Notes: a model not told the origin generated them from the sequence alone. Positions 33,607 through 43,300 are shown, numbered from the stretch's first letter. The stretch: DNA of 64,000 bases from Arctopsyche grandis (GCF_051622035.1 NC_135357.1:36439691-36503690); one strand, 5' to 3'. Numbers and translations: made by a program.

Positions 33607-35141
33607 TTTTGTTGTTGTTGTTTAAGTAAGGCTAGGATGGTCGACATCGTCGTCTGCATTTGGTTGAAGCTTTCAGTCGTCCAGGGTGTTGAGTGTTGGT
33701 TCTGGATTGTTTTGTTTTGTTTAGGGAGGGCTACTATTTCAGGCAGGGGGTCTGGGGTGGTGGAAATTAGAGGCGGGAAGTTGGATTGAGAATATGAGTA
33801 ATGTGGGTGGTGTGGTTTTGGAGGTTGGGGGGGGGGGGGTGTGGGGTTTCGGGGTTGGCGGGTGCTTTTCTTGCTCTTGTTGTTAGGGTTGAGAATGGGG
33901 TACAGTGTCTCCGCGACGGAGCGATTCAGTACGAACCTGTTGTCCGAAGATGCTGAAGAGGTCGAATAGTTTTTTCCCCTCTTCATCGCGCGTGGTTTCA
34001 ACCGTAAACATGGGCATGTTACATTTGTTACGTCGAGATTTCATGACGGTGGCTTTAGTGGCTTTGTAGCCAAGGCGAATTATTTCTTCGAGGACTTCAG
34101 TTTCAGTGATGCTGGGATTAATGCCTCGAATGACAATTTTTAGAGGTTTGTCCTCTGTTAGGGGATGGACGTAGAACTGGAACTTCTCTGTTTCAAGAAA
34201 TTTCGTAATGTCTCGGTAATCGGCAATGGTAAGGGGGGTGATTTTGGCGGTGCTACTGTTGTAGACAGATTCAAACTTCAGATTTCGGTTCATGAGTTTG
34301 CGGTAAACGGTTGGGTAGTCAGAGGGCTTTTTGAGGAAAACCGGGGCTACCTTGGGTTTGGCGTTTGTGGCAATTGGAGCTGCTCTGGGGGCTGCGCTCG
34401 AACTTGATGTGGCGGGGCGAGTCGCCGGTGATGCGGGGGTTTCGGCACGAGTTGTAGGTGGGGCGGGGATTGAGGGGGTGGGGGTGTTGAGGATGAAGCG
34501 CTAGGGGCTGTCAATTGAGTGCGTGGTGTTGAGCGGGGGTGTGTTGTTGTTGGCGTTGGCGTGTTGAGTAGTGAAAGTCGGCGTTGTGTGTTGGCATCAA
34601 TTCGCCTGATGCCAACTGGGCGAGACTTCTCCTCGACTTTGTGAGGAGTTTGAATGTGTGGGGTAGGTGTGGACTTACCTTTGTCTTTTTTCCCCGGGCT
34701 ATCCACTTGCATGGGTGAAGTGGGGCGGGGTGGGGGCGTGGTGCTACGTGGTACCGGCTGCGGGATAGACGATTCTAGACGGCGCTTTTTCACCATTGCT
34801 GGAGGTGTAGGGGGGGGCGTGGCTGTGGCAGACTTCTCGGTCTGCTGTTTTGCTGGAGTCTCCTTGTCCTTCAGCTGTTGGAGTAATGCAGCCCTGTCGG
34901 CTACGAAAGCCGCTCGGTCGGTAACGAAGGCCAAGCGGTCTGCCGTATAGGCATCTCGTGCTTCCTCGAAAGCACTCCCGAGGGCGGAGAGTCGCTCCTT
35001 CAGCTCATTGTTTTGAGCTCTGAGTTTTTTTATGACAGCCTTTGTTTTGTTGGAGCTGTCATTGCTGGCGTCGCTGTTGTATTCACTGTCGGAGCTCCTC
35101 CGGGAGCTCCCTTCGCTGTCCGTCGACGTCGCTACCGACAT
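33603..35141 (-). pseudogene. JL-5 ORF1, divergent and broken
   Basis: Starts MSVATSTDSEGSSRRSSDSE at 35141. The first 200 residues share no clear sequence with JL-1 ORF1. The PRE_C2HC-type region (IADYRDITKFLETEKFQFY; LKIVIRGINPSITETEV) is only about 60-65 percent alike, and the Cys-knuckle region is deleted. At least two frameshifts. Confidence 0.8.
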
Positions 35142-35336
35142 GGTTGATGCCGGTAGCGAGTAGTGGCGTCAGCTAGAATGTGTAGCTGTGACGACTCGGT
35201 TGATGTTTTGGGTTCTGGCGGTTGCGACAGTATGACCGGCGCAGGTAGCTGTTGCGGCGACACGGCTGGTTTTTGCGGAGCACGACCGTTGCACACACTG
35301 CAAGTGCTTGGGCGGGGGGAAATGGGGCGCGGACCA

Positions 35337-35982
35337 ATTACACCGTTCGAGAGCGCACCATACTCGACGCTCAGCGCATACACGTATAACACGTAAATAT
35401 GTATATAGTCATTGGTCAAGGAGTCTGGTGCAGCCATTGGCCGCAACCCGAAATTATTTATAATTTAATAATTAAAGTAATTAATGATGATCCATCTGTT
35501 ATCTAATAATTCCGTCTCTAACGCATCGTTGTTAACGGAACTTATTGTTTAATAAAATTATCGTCGCGTTCTGGATTCAATTGCTGAAAAGCCTAGCTAA
35601 GATTTTATTTAGGGGAGCTTTCCACAATTAAGCAAATCAATGGGATTATTATTCTCCTTGGGGTTTTACCGTTCTTTGCAGTTTTTAGCGCGACTGCCAC
35701 TTTTGGTCGTTTTCGGAGCGGAAAATTGTCCGTCGTCGTCGTAAACTATGTTTACTCTTTCTAATTGTGATCTATAATCTGATTGCGGTCATTTGGTTTT
35801 AGCCTAAGAAAAGATCCTGTTTGCAATTTTTCAGGCTATGGGTTTTCTTAATAGTATTTATATTGGGGGATTGTTGTTCTCTCTTCAGGGCGTATATAAA
35901 TTTCCAGATATTAGGATGGCCAGCCTATGTTTTTGTTAATGTAATTTTATGTGTATACTGCCAGATATGATACGTCTTTCTT
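35337..35982. other. Flank of nested LINEs, possible old promoter; no gene
   Basis: No coding region was recognised. On the minus strand just upstream of JL-5 are two CCAAT motifs (GGCCAATGG near 35436, GACCAATGA near 35414), TATACATATTT near 35395, and then GCGCTGAGCGTCGAG. This looks like Pol II promoter sequence, but the spacing to JL-4 is not the usual one. The rest is AT-rich spacer. Confidence 0.4.
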
Positions 35983-36168
35983 GTGTCAACAATCTGGCAG
36001 TTTGTTCGTTCAACAATTCGACAGTTTTCGGAACGCTTGCTGGTGGATTTAGACAAGTATTTGAAAGTCAAGCCTGAGGAAGTTTTATTCGAAGATTTTA
36101 TATTGGAAGATGCAGATTGGCCACCCAACAATTTTAATTCACCAGACGACGGTGAGGTAAGCAAATAG
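35983..36168 (+). other. Short open frame ending at a splice-donor-like site
   Basis: 61 codons (LLVDLDKYLKVKPEEVLFEDFI; WPPNNFNSPDDGE) run into GAGGTAAGC near 36150, a good 5' splice site. It precedes the zinc-finger remains at 36225 on the same strand and may be an exon of the same lost gene. No domain recognised. Confidence 0.3.
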
Positions 36169-36224
36169 GGTTCAAGTTCTTTAGACGGATTCTTAGCGAA
36201 ATACGATATTGATTTATATAAATT

Positions 36225-36540
36225 CACGGGTGGGTATTCATACTGGGGTAAAACCACACAAATGTGATATTTGTTCAAGAACTTTTACTATGAAATACAG
36301 TCTTAGTGCACAATTAATACTGGGGTAAAATCATACCAATGCGACATTTGTTCAAAAACTTTTTCTAAGAAAAAAAATCTCAATGTACACATGGATGGGT
36401 ATTCATACTGGGGTAAAGCCACTCAAATGTGATATTTGTTCTAGAACTTTTACTATGAAATACAGTCTTAGTGCACATAATTCATACTGGGGTAAAATCA
36501 TACCAATGCGACATTTGTTCAAAAACATTTACATTTACAA
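36225..36540 (+). pseudogene. C2H2 zinc-finger gene remains, locally duplicated
   Basis: Reads HTGVKPHKCDICSRTFTMKY then SLSAH, a standard C2H2 finger with linker, and SYQCDICSKTFSKKKNL for the next. The same two-finger block recurs about 188 bp later (36395-36535). Fingers are truncated and shift frame between copies, so no continuous finger array remains. Probably a host-type zinc-finger protein fragment; the target is unknown. Confidence 0.7.
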
Positions 36541-36599
36541 TTTGCATTTGTAAATATACATAAAAAAAATATATATATATTTGTTTTTGGTAGGCCATC

Positions 36600-37600
36600 T
36601 TACATACCTTCAAAACAGAAATACGGCGGGCGCCGCTAATGTCCTGATTGCGGGCGGCCGATTCAAGTATCCTCGAAGTAATCGACGACACGCTGGATCT
36701 CTTCAGGGAATGTTGATGTATTTAATAAATATTCGAACGTGGCAACTATTTCGTTCACTTTAACGAACGCCAAAGCCGGCAGCATTTTGAGTCAGTACCA
36801 GATCTGTATTTTCTTGGTACCTTGTTTGTACGCTACTTTCCTGTTTCCGTCGGTATATGCATTGACTGAAATGGAAGAAGCAACCACGATGAACAGTGAG
36901 TGGTAGCTCGGATCGGACGGCATTTATGACTGCTACTTCAAAATCAGTCATGATTGATCTTAGTGACGGATTTGAGCCCGGAAGCAATTTTTTCACTTCT
37001 TTAAACAATGTGACGTACGTCTGCTGCGTTTTATTTGGTAATAAAGCATATACATACATTGGTATCGCCACATTGTTTTCCAACCCGTGTATGGTAAATA
37101 ATTGTTCAAAAAATGATGATACCACTTTGAATGTACCATCTCCGTACCAATGTATCGACATTGCCAGCAAATTTAAATTTCTTAATGTCGAAAATATCAT
37201 AATTCTGTTTGGAACAGGCCCAAAGTCGAACATTAGGAAATTTTCCCCGGTTTCGGTAACTGTGTATTCGTGTGGTAAGACGATTTCTTCTCTTGTCTAG
37301 GGTTCGTTGGAACTCCTTCTTTTTTGGTCCTCGCGTTTCTAATGGTTCTTTTCATGTTTGATATGGACGGCAATTGAGCTGCCACTGCATTTCGCACGCC
37401 AGAAAATGCTCGAGACAGCAGGAAATGGGGTGGATCTCGGTATCGGTATCGGGATCATCGGTAGTTATAACTCTGTCGCGGCACGTGAATCTACTATATT
37501 TATCACATTTTTGCTGGATCGTTTTGTCCTGAAGGAACAGGTAGTTTTCGAAGCACAATTTCTGCTTGCCTTTTTCACTTAATACGAACTCTAAAGGCAT
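36600..37600 (-). mobile_element. FLYWCH/MULE transposon remains, second copy
   Basis: On the minus strand: a FLYWCH finger (37352-37600; FENYLFLQD...FTCRDRVITT...H), the MULE catalytic region (36760-37233; WYGDGTFKVVSSFF with the first Asp, IMTDFEVAVINAV with the second, HRGCFFHFSQ), and the end (VDYFEDTWIGRP near 36660). Frames differ between parts, so it is broken at two or more places. It serves as the guide for assembling the split copy at 364-7483. Confidence 0.82.
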
Positions 37601-38169
37601 GTTTAATTGATATGGGAAACAAACTAAATAATTGTGGACAAGCGTGTGACTGAGATGAGCGACGTGGTGAGCTTTTTACTTTATATTTGTGAACGAAATA
37701 TGTATAGGCAGTTCTATCAACTGTCAGCTGTCACCATGTGTACTGCATAAAAAAATTGTGATGGCAACTCTGCTTACCAACTGACATTTGTTAGGGCGCG
37801 ATGGAACACATCCAGCAGATGACACAAAAAAATCCTTTAATTTTTCTCGAATATCAAATGATCTGTGTATATTATTTATATCTGGTTGATCAACATGTGT
37901 TAGTTAGTGCCTCCATTCGAATTTAGGTTAATATCTCTAATTTTGTATGCTCCCAAATAATTGTGAAGACAGCATGCTGCCAGAATTAGATTATCAACCA
38001 TATCCGTGAAGTGGTATTGCTCTTTCAAACACTCTCCATCTTGATACCAAAATTCTCCACTCCTTCTTGCGCGAGAAAGCCTATAATTAAAAAAAAAATT
38101 GGTTCATTACCTCCTATTGAATTTCTACTGTAAGACCGTAATAGATACCGCTTTAGCGGAAATGCCTCG
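37601..38169. other. Spacer, no gene seen
   Basis: Mixed-composition sequence without long frames or recognisable repeats. Possibly the non-coding ends of the flanking MULE and Harbinger remains. Confidence 0.4.
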
Positions 38170-38530
38170 TCTCTGCTACTATAACGTATGGGAGAGGTTC
38201 AGTTCCTGGAACTAAAGGATTGTCTTAAGCGATTTAGCTAAATTTGATTTGTCAAATATACCTCCATCGCTGTTTCTTCCATATGTACCCACATCTATTG
38301 GCAAAAACTTATATTGTGCGTCTACTAACGCCAGTAATACGATTGAATGATTGCCTTTATAATTGTAAAAATTGGACCCGGCATTTAATGCCATCTAATG
38401 CACCCACACAATTGGGAAAGTTCCATAGAGCATCGAATTCTGATGCCACCTCTTTCCATTTTTCTGCGGTTGGTTGTAGCAATACTGTAGGTTGTAATTT
38501 TTACCAAATTATTGCACTGACTCCTTTACA
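38170..38530 (-). pseudogene. PIF/Harbinger transposase fragment
   Basis: Minus strand: LWNFPNCVGALDG-like text (about 38390-38440), then NYKGNHSIVLLALVDAQYKF, DVGTYGRNSDGGIFDKSNL. This is the middle of the HARBI1-type DDE nuclease, with the first catalytic Asp in ALDG and the second in LVDA. A frame change lies near 38395. The N- and C-terminal parts are missing. Confidence 0.78.
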
Positions 38531-39134
38531 ATACCCTCTTTTACCGATACAATATTTTACAACACCCTAGTTGAAAAGTGTTGAAAAACCTAGTCGATAG
38601 CTAAAGCCGAACGATCGAATTGAATTTCCCGTTATCAGATACCTGAAAAAAGAAAACATAATCACTGATGATGTTATATTATTATGAATGTGATATCACT
38701 CAGGAGATAAATTTATTAACATCAATAAAATCACAATGAACTGTGTAAATAATACGTTCTTGAACTAGTACAATTATTTATAATGTTTTAGATGGAGATA
38801 CCATTAATAATACTGCAGATTGTTTATTCTCCCAGAACAGTGAAAATGTACCTAAAAGAAGACCAGCAAATCGAATACAGTGGACTAGAGAAATTCGCCA
38901 GGAAAATCGAAAGGCTGTGAAAACATATCTAAATATAAGGGACAAACTGTGTCTGCAAAAAACCCTAACATGTGGCTCTTTTTTATCATTATATCTACTT
39001 TTGTTACACTCATAATGAACATTTCAAGAAAATATATAATATGCAATCTAACATGTCAAAATTCAATACTTTCATTTATACAGTTATATTGTATGGCTCA
39101 ATCACTCCATAAAACTTGAAATAATTCATACCAG
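38531..39134. other. AT-rich spacer, no gene seen
   Basis: A short plus-strand stretch at 38790-38955 is open and basic (KRRPANRIQWTREIRQENRK) but has no recognisable domain. Ends at CCAG (39131-39134), the target duplication of the solo LTR. Confidence 0.4.
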
Positions 39135-39248
39135 TGTAACGTGGGGTGAAGTGGGTGGCTTTGACTGAACAGGGAAAGACCAGCAGAGATGGGAGTCTAA
39201 AGGAAACGACAGTTCTCAGAGAAAGCTGTGGTCCGACTCGACTTCCGA

Positions 39249-39303
39249 GTAGTAGTGGGTAATATTTTATAGATAGTTCCATGGAGTTTACTCCATGCCT
39301 ATC
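39249..39303 (-). promoter_or_regulatory. JL-6 3' terminal hairpin and TATA box
   Basis: Hairpin 39272-39303 with the perfect inner palindrome CATGGAGTAAACTCCATG, then TATAAAATA (39263-39271), then 14 bp to the element end. In the next bases the LTR target begins 24-25 bp from the first T of TATA, as against 22-23 in an empty LTR. Confidence 0.75.
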
Positions 39304-39553
39304 GATCTAGCGAATTATCTGGGATCCGATTCGCGGTGATGTTGTGGTGCGGGCTGGCGGCTGCTCGCATTGCTGATTTGGATGGCTAGAACACTAAGCA
39401 TAGGTTAGTGCATTAACTATGGGATACTGTTACGGTTAGTATGGTTAGTTTTATATTTAGAGGCTATAGTATTATGTTAGTGGTTTGGTTAACTTAACTT
39501 ATGGTTACTGTTGTCATAATATATATTTACAGATTAATTCTATCTATCCTAGT

Positions 39554-42247
39554 TTAGCCTATACCCATCTTCAAGATGTCGATGGGCCTTTGATTGATCG
39601 TGAGTTTGGTCTCACCGAGGGAATTTATAAGAGGGTTGTCTATCTTGCCGAGAGACTTGAAGTAGTTCACGGCAAGTTTGTGTACGTGTTTGTCAAGGTG
39701 GTCAATGTTTAGGTCATTGTGAATTATAGTGTTTCTTGTGTACCAGTCGTAGTTGCCCGCGGCACGCAAGAATTTGTTTTGAACTGTCTGTAGTTTGAGT
39801 ATGGATGTATTGGAGATGGTAGTGTGAGCCCACACGGGGCTCGCGTACGTGATTTGTGGGCGGATGATAGATTTATACAGCAAGCACTTGTTTTTAAGCG
39901 AGAGCTTGCTGTTGGGTTTGCATAGTGGGTAAAGCTTTGACGCAACTGCCCTAGCTCTGCGCACCGCGTTAGTGATGTGGGGTCTACAGGTTAATTTGCG
40001 GTCGATTATTACCCCCAGGTAGCGGGTAGACGTGGTCCAGTTGACTGGTTGGTCGTTTATAATGACTGGCTTGGCTGGTTTGCACCGTTTTTTGCGTCTG
40101 GAGAAGAATATTGCCTGACTTTTATCCGGGTTGATTTTCATCAGCCATTTATCGTACCACGCTACCAGTTGGTCCGAGTACTTCTGGAGGGCGAGTGAGA
40201 CTCCCTTGGGGCCGACGGAGCTCGCTAAGATGGCCGTGTCATCGGCGTACTGTGCGATGTTTGTGTACCTATGTGTAGGAGTGGGTATGTCGTGTGTGTA
40301 AAGGTTGAATAGCGTGGGGCCGAGGATGGAGCCTTGGGGTACGCCAGCGGAGATGCCTCGCTGAGTTGAAATGCGGTCCTTGAGTTTGACCTGAAATCTC
40401 CTTTCTCTTAGGAAGGATGCGATGGATCGTATTGAGTGGGGGGTGATGTTGGCAGCAATCATTTTGTAAAGGAGGCCAGAGTGCCAGACTTTATCGAAAG
40501 CTTTGGAAATGTCTAGGAAGATTGCTCCAGTAGACATGTTGTGGTCGAAGCCGTCTATAACGGTTTCAACAACTCTGTGAATCTGGTGAACGGCAGAATG
40601 TTGGGGTCTAAAACCAAATTGTGTTTTGGGAAGAAGGTCAATTTTTGCGATTTCGCTGTTGAGATTTGAGATTAGGATCCGTTCCAGGATCTTACTCAGT
40701 GAGGATAGCAAGCTGATTGGTCGGTAACTTGTTGCGAGGGAGGGGTTCGAGTAGGGTTTTCTGATGAGAATGACATTAGCGAGTTTCCATTGACTCGGAA
40801 AATAGCAGATTCTGTTGGTGGCATTTAGTATAGCTGTGAGTGCAGCGATGGCTTTTTGAGGGAGTTCTTTTAGAGCTTTGTTGGAGATTCCGTCAGGGCC
40901 AGGGGCCTTTTTGGCGGCGATGCTTTTGATAATATTTTGGACTTCAAGCGGCGAAGTGGCGACAATGGGTACTGGGGCTGGGTTTTCGAGGTAGCTATTG
41001 ACGGAGCTTTCAACCATTTGGCAAAAGTCGCTTTGCAGATTAGAGTTTGAGAGCGAGAATTGGTCCTGGAGACTGTCAGCTAGGGCTTCCGCTTTATCGG
41101 CGGTGGAGTAGACAAAATTATCTCCAACTTTGATCCTGTCGATCCTATTGCCGTTGCTTCTGAAGATTTTTGACAGTTTCCAGAAACCGTTATGTCCGTC
41201 TTCTAGCGCTCTGAGTTTGGTATCCCAGTTGTCGTTTCGTAGTTGCCACAAGGCGTTTTTAACGTCTTGTTGAAGTCTGTTCATTCGCTGTTTGAGGATT
41301 GGGTCCTTGTTTCTTTGGAATGCCTTCCTAGCTCTATTCTTAAGGCGAATAAGATCGCGAATGTCGGGTGGTAAAGCTTGCGGGTGCAGGGGAGAGTGGG
41401 GAGTGGTGGTGGTGCTGGCTTCTAGGGCTGACTGTATTTCGTCAGTGAGTACGTTAATAGCCGAGTCTATCTCTTGGGTGGTGTGAATCGAGTGGGGGTA
41501 AGTGACGGTGTGATGAAGGAGAGTTGAGAATTTCTCCCAAGATATGGTACTTCGGAGGATGGGGTTTATAGTTACGGGGGTGTTGGTGAGTTCTAGTATG
41601 ACCGGGTGATGGTCGGAAGAGAGATCATTTACTACAGTCAAGGACTGCGCACCTGGAAAATTTTGAGTAAGAACGATGTCTAAGATATCAGGTCTACCTT
41701 TGAAGTTAATGGGGATTCTTGTGGGTTCATCTGGGGCCGTGACGGAGACTTTTGGGTTTGAGAGTTGGGAATAACTAAGGAGAATTTTCCCATTATTGTT
41801 AGTGGCTCGACTGTTCCATCTGGAATGTTTGGCGTTAAGGTCGCCTGCGGCAATGGTGGCTTTGTTGGTGTTGAATATGTTGTCTAAGTCGGTGGTGACT
41901 AAGTGTTGATTTGGAGGGTTGTAGACTGCGTGGAGGATGAGTGGGGTGCCGGTGTTGGTCCAAACTTCTACCGACGTCAGTTCTATTCCTGTGGTGATCG
42001 GCCGCGGGGCCAAGTTGTGTTGGATCGTGTGTTTGATGAATATGGCAGTGCCGCCGGCGGCTTTGCCTATTCTGTCGTTTCTGTATGTAGTGTAGTTTGA
42101 GAAGTGTAGTCTATTACCGGGTTTGAGCCAAGTTTCGTTTACTAGTGCGATATCAATGGAGTGTTGGAGCAGAAATTGCTCGAATTCGACACGCTTGCAG
42201 AGTATGCTGCAAGCGTTCCAGTAAACGATCTTGAGGTAACAAGTCAT
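39554..42247 (-). CDS. JL-6 ORF2: endonuclease-reverse transcriptase, intact
   Basis: 897 codons from ATG at 42247 (MTCYLKIVYWNACSILCKRV). Domains: APE-like endonuclease about 1-225 (NETWLKPG; YNPPNQH; AAGDLNAKHSRWN; SSDHHPVI, the complete SDH-type motif), linker, reverse transcriptase about 430-720 (KKAPGPDGISN; FLDISKAFDKVW; GVPQGSILGPTLFNLYTHD; AQYADDTAIL with catalytic Asp pair), then a C-terminal region. All expected motifs are present. It makes the nick and primes cDNA synthesis at the target. The preceding ORF1 is only a stub here, so the copy itself is not complete. Confidence 0.92.
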   Translation of the reverse strand: MTCYLKIVYWNACSILCKRVEFEQFLLQHSIDIALVNETWLKPGNRLHFSNYTTYRNDRIGKAAGGTAIFIKHTIQHNLAPRPITTGIELTSVEVWTNTGTPLILHAVYNPPNQHLVTTDLDNIFNTNKATIAAGDLNAKHSRWNSRATNNNGKILLSYSQLSNPKVSVTAPDEPTRIPINFKGRPDILDIVLTQNFPGAQSLTVVNDLSSDHHPVILELTNTPVTINPILRSTISWEKFSTLLHHTVTYPHSIHTTQEIDSAINVLTDEIQSALEASTTTTPHSPLHPQALPPDIRDLIRLKNRARKAFQRNKDPILKQRMNRLQQDVKNALWQLRNDNWDTKLRALEDGHNGFWKLSKIFRSNGNRIDRIKVGDNFVYSTADKAEALADSLQDQFSLSNSNLQSDFCQMVESSVNSYLENPAPVPIVATSPLEVQNIIKSIAAKKAPGPDGISNKALKELPQKAIAALTAILNATNRICYFPSQWKLANVILIRKPYSNPSLATSYRPISLLSSLSKILERILISNLNSEIAKIDLLPKTQFGFRPQHSAVHQIHRVVETVIDGFDHNMSTGAIFLDISKAFDKVWHSGLLYKMIAANITPHSIRSIASFLRERRFQVKLKDRISTQRGISAGVPQGSILGPTLFNLYTHDIPTPTHRYTNIAQYADDTAILASSVGPKGVSLALQKYSDQLVAWYDKWLMKINPDKSQAIFFSRRKKRCKPAKPVIINDQPVNWTTSTRYLGVIIDRKLTCRPHITNAVRRARAVASKLYPLCKPNSKLSLKNKCLLYKSIIRPQITYASPVWAHTTISNTSILKLQTVQNKFLRAAGNYDWYTRNTIIHNDLNIDHLDKHVHKLAVNYFKSLGKIDNPLINSLGETKLTINQRPIDILKMGIG

Positions 42248-42540
42248 TTTTTCTGTCGGGTGAGCATGATCAGGATGGCATTTATCGACTCAATGGACTG
42301 TTCGATTTTGCTCATCCGATTTGAAAGGTCTTGGTTTTGGTTTGGGTTCCAGCTGGTGTTGATGTTGGTTTGTTGGGTGGGTGGGGTTAGGGGAGGGAAA
42401 TTTGTGTCTAACTCGACTTCCGAAGAAAAGGGCGCTCCTTTTATAGCTGAGAAAGTAGCGGTACTTTCTCCCACTCCCCAGCATCCGAGGGCGGGGGTAG
42501 TTTTCCCCCCACTCCCTCGGCTGCGGGGGCGTACGTTACA

Positions 42541-43300
42541 CCAGTAATAATTCATTTAGAATATTGTACTTTAGAAAAATGCCAAATTCACTATTTATTT
42601 AATGTAATAATTAAACACTAGGAAAACTTTCCTGCAGTTCTCACCAACACAATTTATTTTTATTTATTAAAATATATTTTTTTTTAATTAATTAATTTAT
42701 TTTTAACTCCGCCAGTGGGGTTGGGAAACTTTGTTAACCACTTTACTGCCGGTCCCAAGCCCGGAAAAAGGAGGAGGGAAAATCTGTTTTCAATTATTTT
42801 TTCAAGGGGCGCCTAGAGGAAAATTGCCTGAGGGCGCCAGCCATAGTGTGTAAGACCTGCACTGGCTAGACAGTAGGGATCCCAAATGTTCGTCGACTTC
42901 AACTATTCGAATATCGAATAGTAAATCAAGAGCTATTCGAAAATTGCAAAAAAAAAAAAGGTAATTACATATGTACCAAGCATAAATTTGAATGAATGAT
43001 CTTATCATAGATGCCATTGAATTCCACCTCGTTTTTACAGCCAATAATAATTTCAATTTTTTATTTTATATATCGTATTATTTTCATTTTCATATTTTCA
43101 TTATTGCGTATTCATTCTTTTCATATTGATTTTGTGAATTTAGTTGATAAATAAATATATACACGAATAATATTCGAATAGTTGATAAAATATTCGAATA
43201 ACGAATGGCTGAAAAATCAGACGAACAATTCGAATACTCGAATATTCGATTGGGATCCCTACTAGACAGCATCAACCCTTCACTCTGGATGATTGGAATC
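42541..43300. other. Non-coding repeat fragment carrying a MITE
   Basis: AT-rich at first; at 42700-42870 and again 43264-43300 there is text such as GCCGGTCCCAAGCCCGGA and GAGGGCGCCAGCC that resembles non-coding parts of insect LINEs (possibly RTE type). The MITE at 42872-43263 interrupts it. No coding frame supported. Confidence 0.4.
42872..43263. mobile_element. MITE, about 390 bp, 14-bp TIRs
   Basis: Ends AGTAGGGATCCCAA (42872-42885) and TTGGGATCCCTACT (43250-43263) are perfect inverted repeats, flanked by AGAC on both sides. The inside is rich in ATTCGAATA-type palindromes and codes for nothing. The end sequence recalls hAT-type MITEs, but a full 8-bp duplication is not seen. Confidence 0.72.

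Larger units (their letters stand above)
31024..35324 (-). mobile_element. Jockey-like LINE JL-5, inserted at the 5' end of JL-4
   Basis: Flanked by a perfect 12-bp duplication GGGCGCGGACCA (31012-31023 and 35325-35336), which is the first 12 bases or so of JL-4. Minus strand: a 5' UTR and ORF1 unlike JL-1 in the N-terminal half, then ORF2 nearly the same as in JL-1 and JL-6 but with several internal deletions, then a 3' UTR of the second tail type. Its last 31 bp run from TATAAACT to the junction. Confidence 0.88.
39249..42410 (-). mobile_element. Jockey-like LINE JL-6, 5'-truncated, intact ORF2
   Basis: Flanked by a perfect 13-bp duplication ACTCGACTTCCGA (39236-39248 and 42411-42423), identical in sequence and LTR position to that of JL-1. 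Truncated in the last part of ORF1 (5' end at TAGACACAAATTTCCC), with a complete ORF2 and 3' UTR. The same sense as the LTR. It ends in the hairpin, TATAAAATA and CCACTACTAC, without poly(A). Confidence 0.94.
39135..42540 (-). mobile_element. Solo LTR of the local Ty3/Gypsy family, split by LINE JL-6
   Basis: Fossil LTR only: TG...CA ends, with no internal gag-pol. The two parts (42411-42540 upstream part, 39135-39248 downstream part) together equal one 231-bp LTR. A 4-bp duplication CCAG flanks the whole (39131-39134 and 42541-42544), the same size as that of the whole element at 49104. It is the product of LTR-LTR recombination with a later LINE insertion. Moderately young. Confidence 0.92.

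Noticed and set aside
10839-42540. Idea that JL-1 and JL-6 are one LTR-LINE unit copied by segmental duplication
   Set aside because: The LTRs have different outer flanks (internal Gypsy region against CCAG-flanked solo LTR) and the LINEs have different 5' ends, each joined cleanly to the 13-bp duplication.
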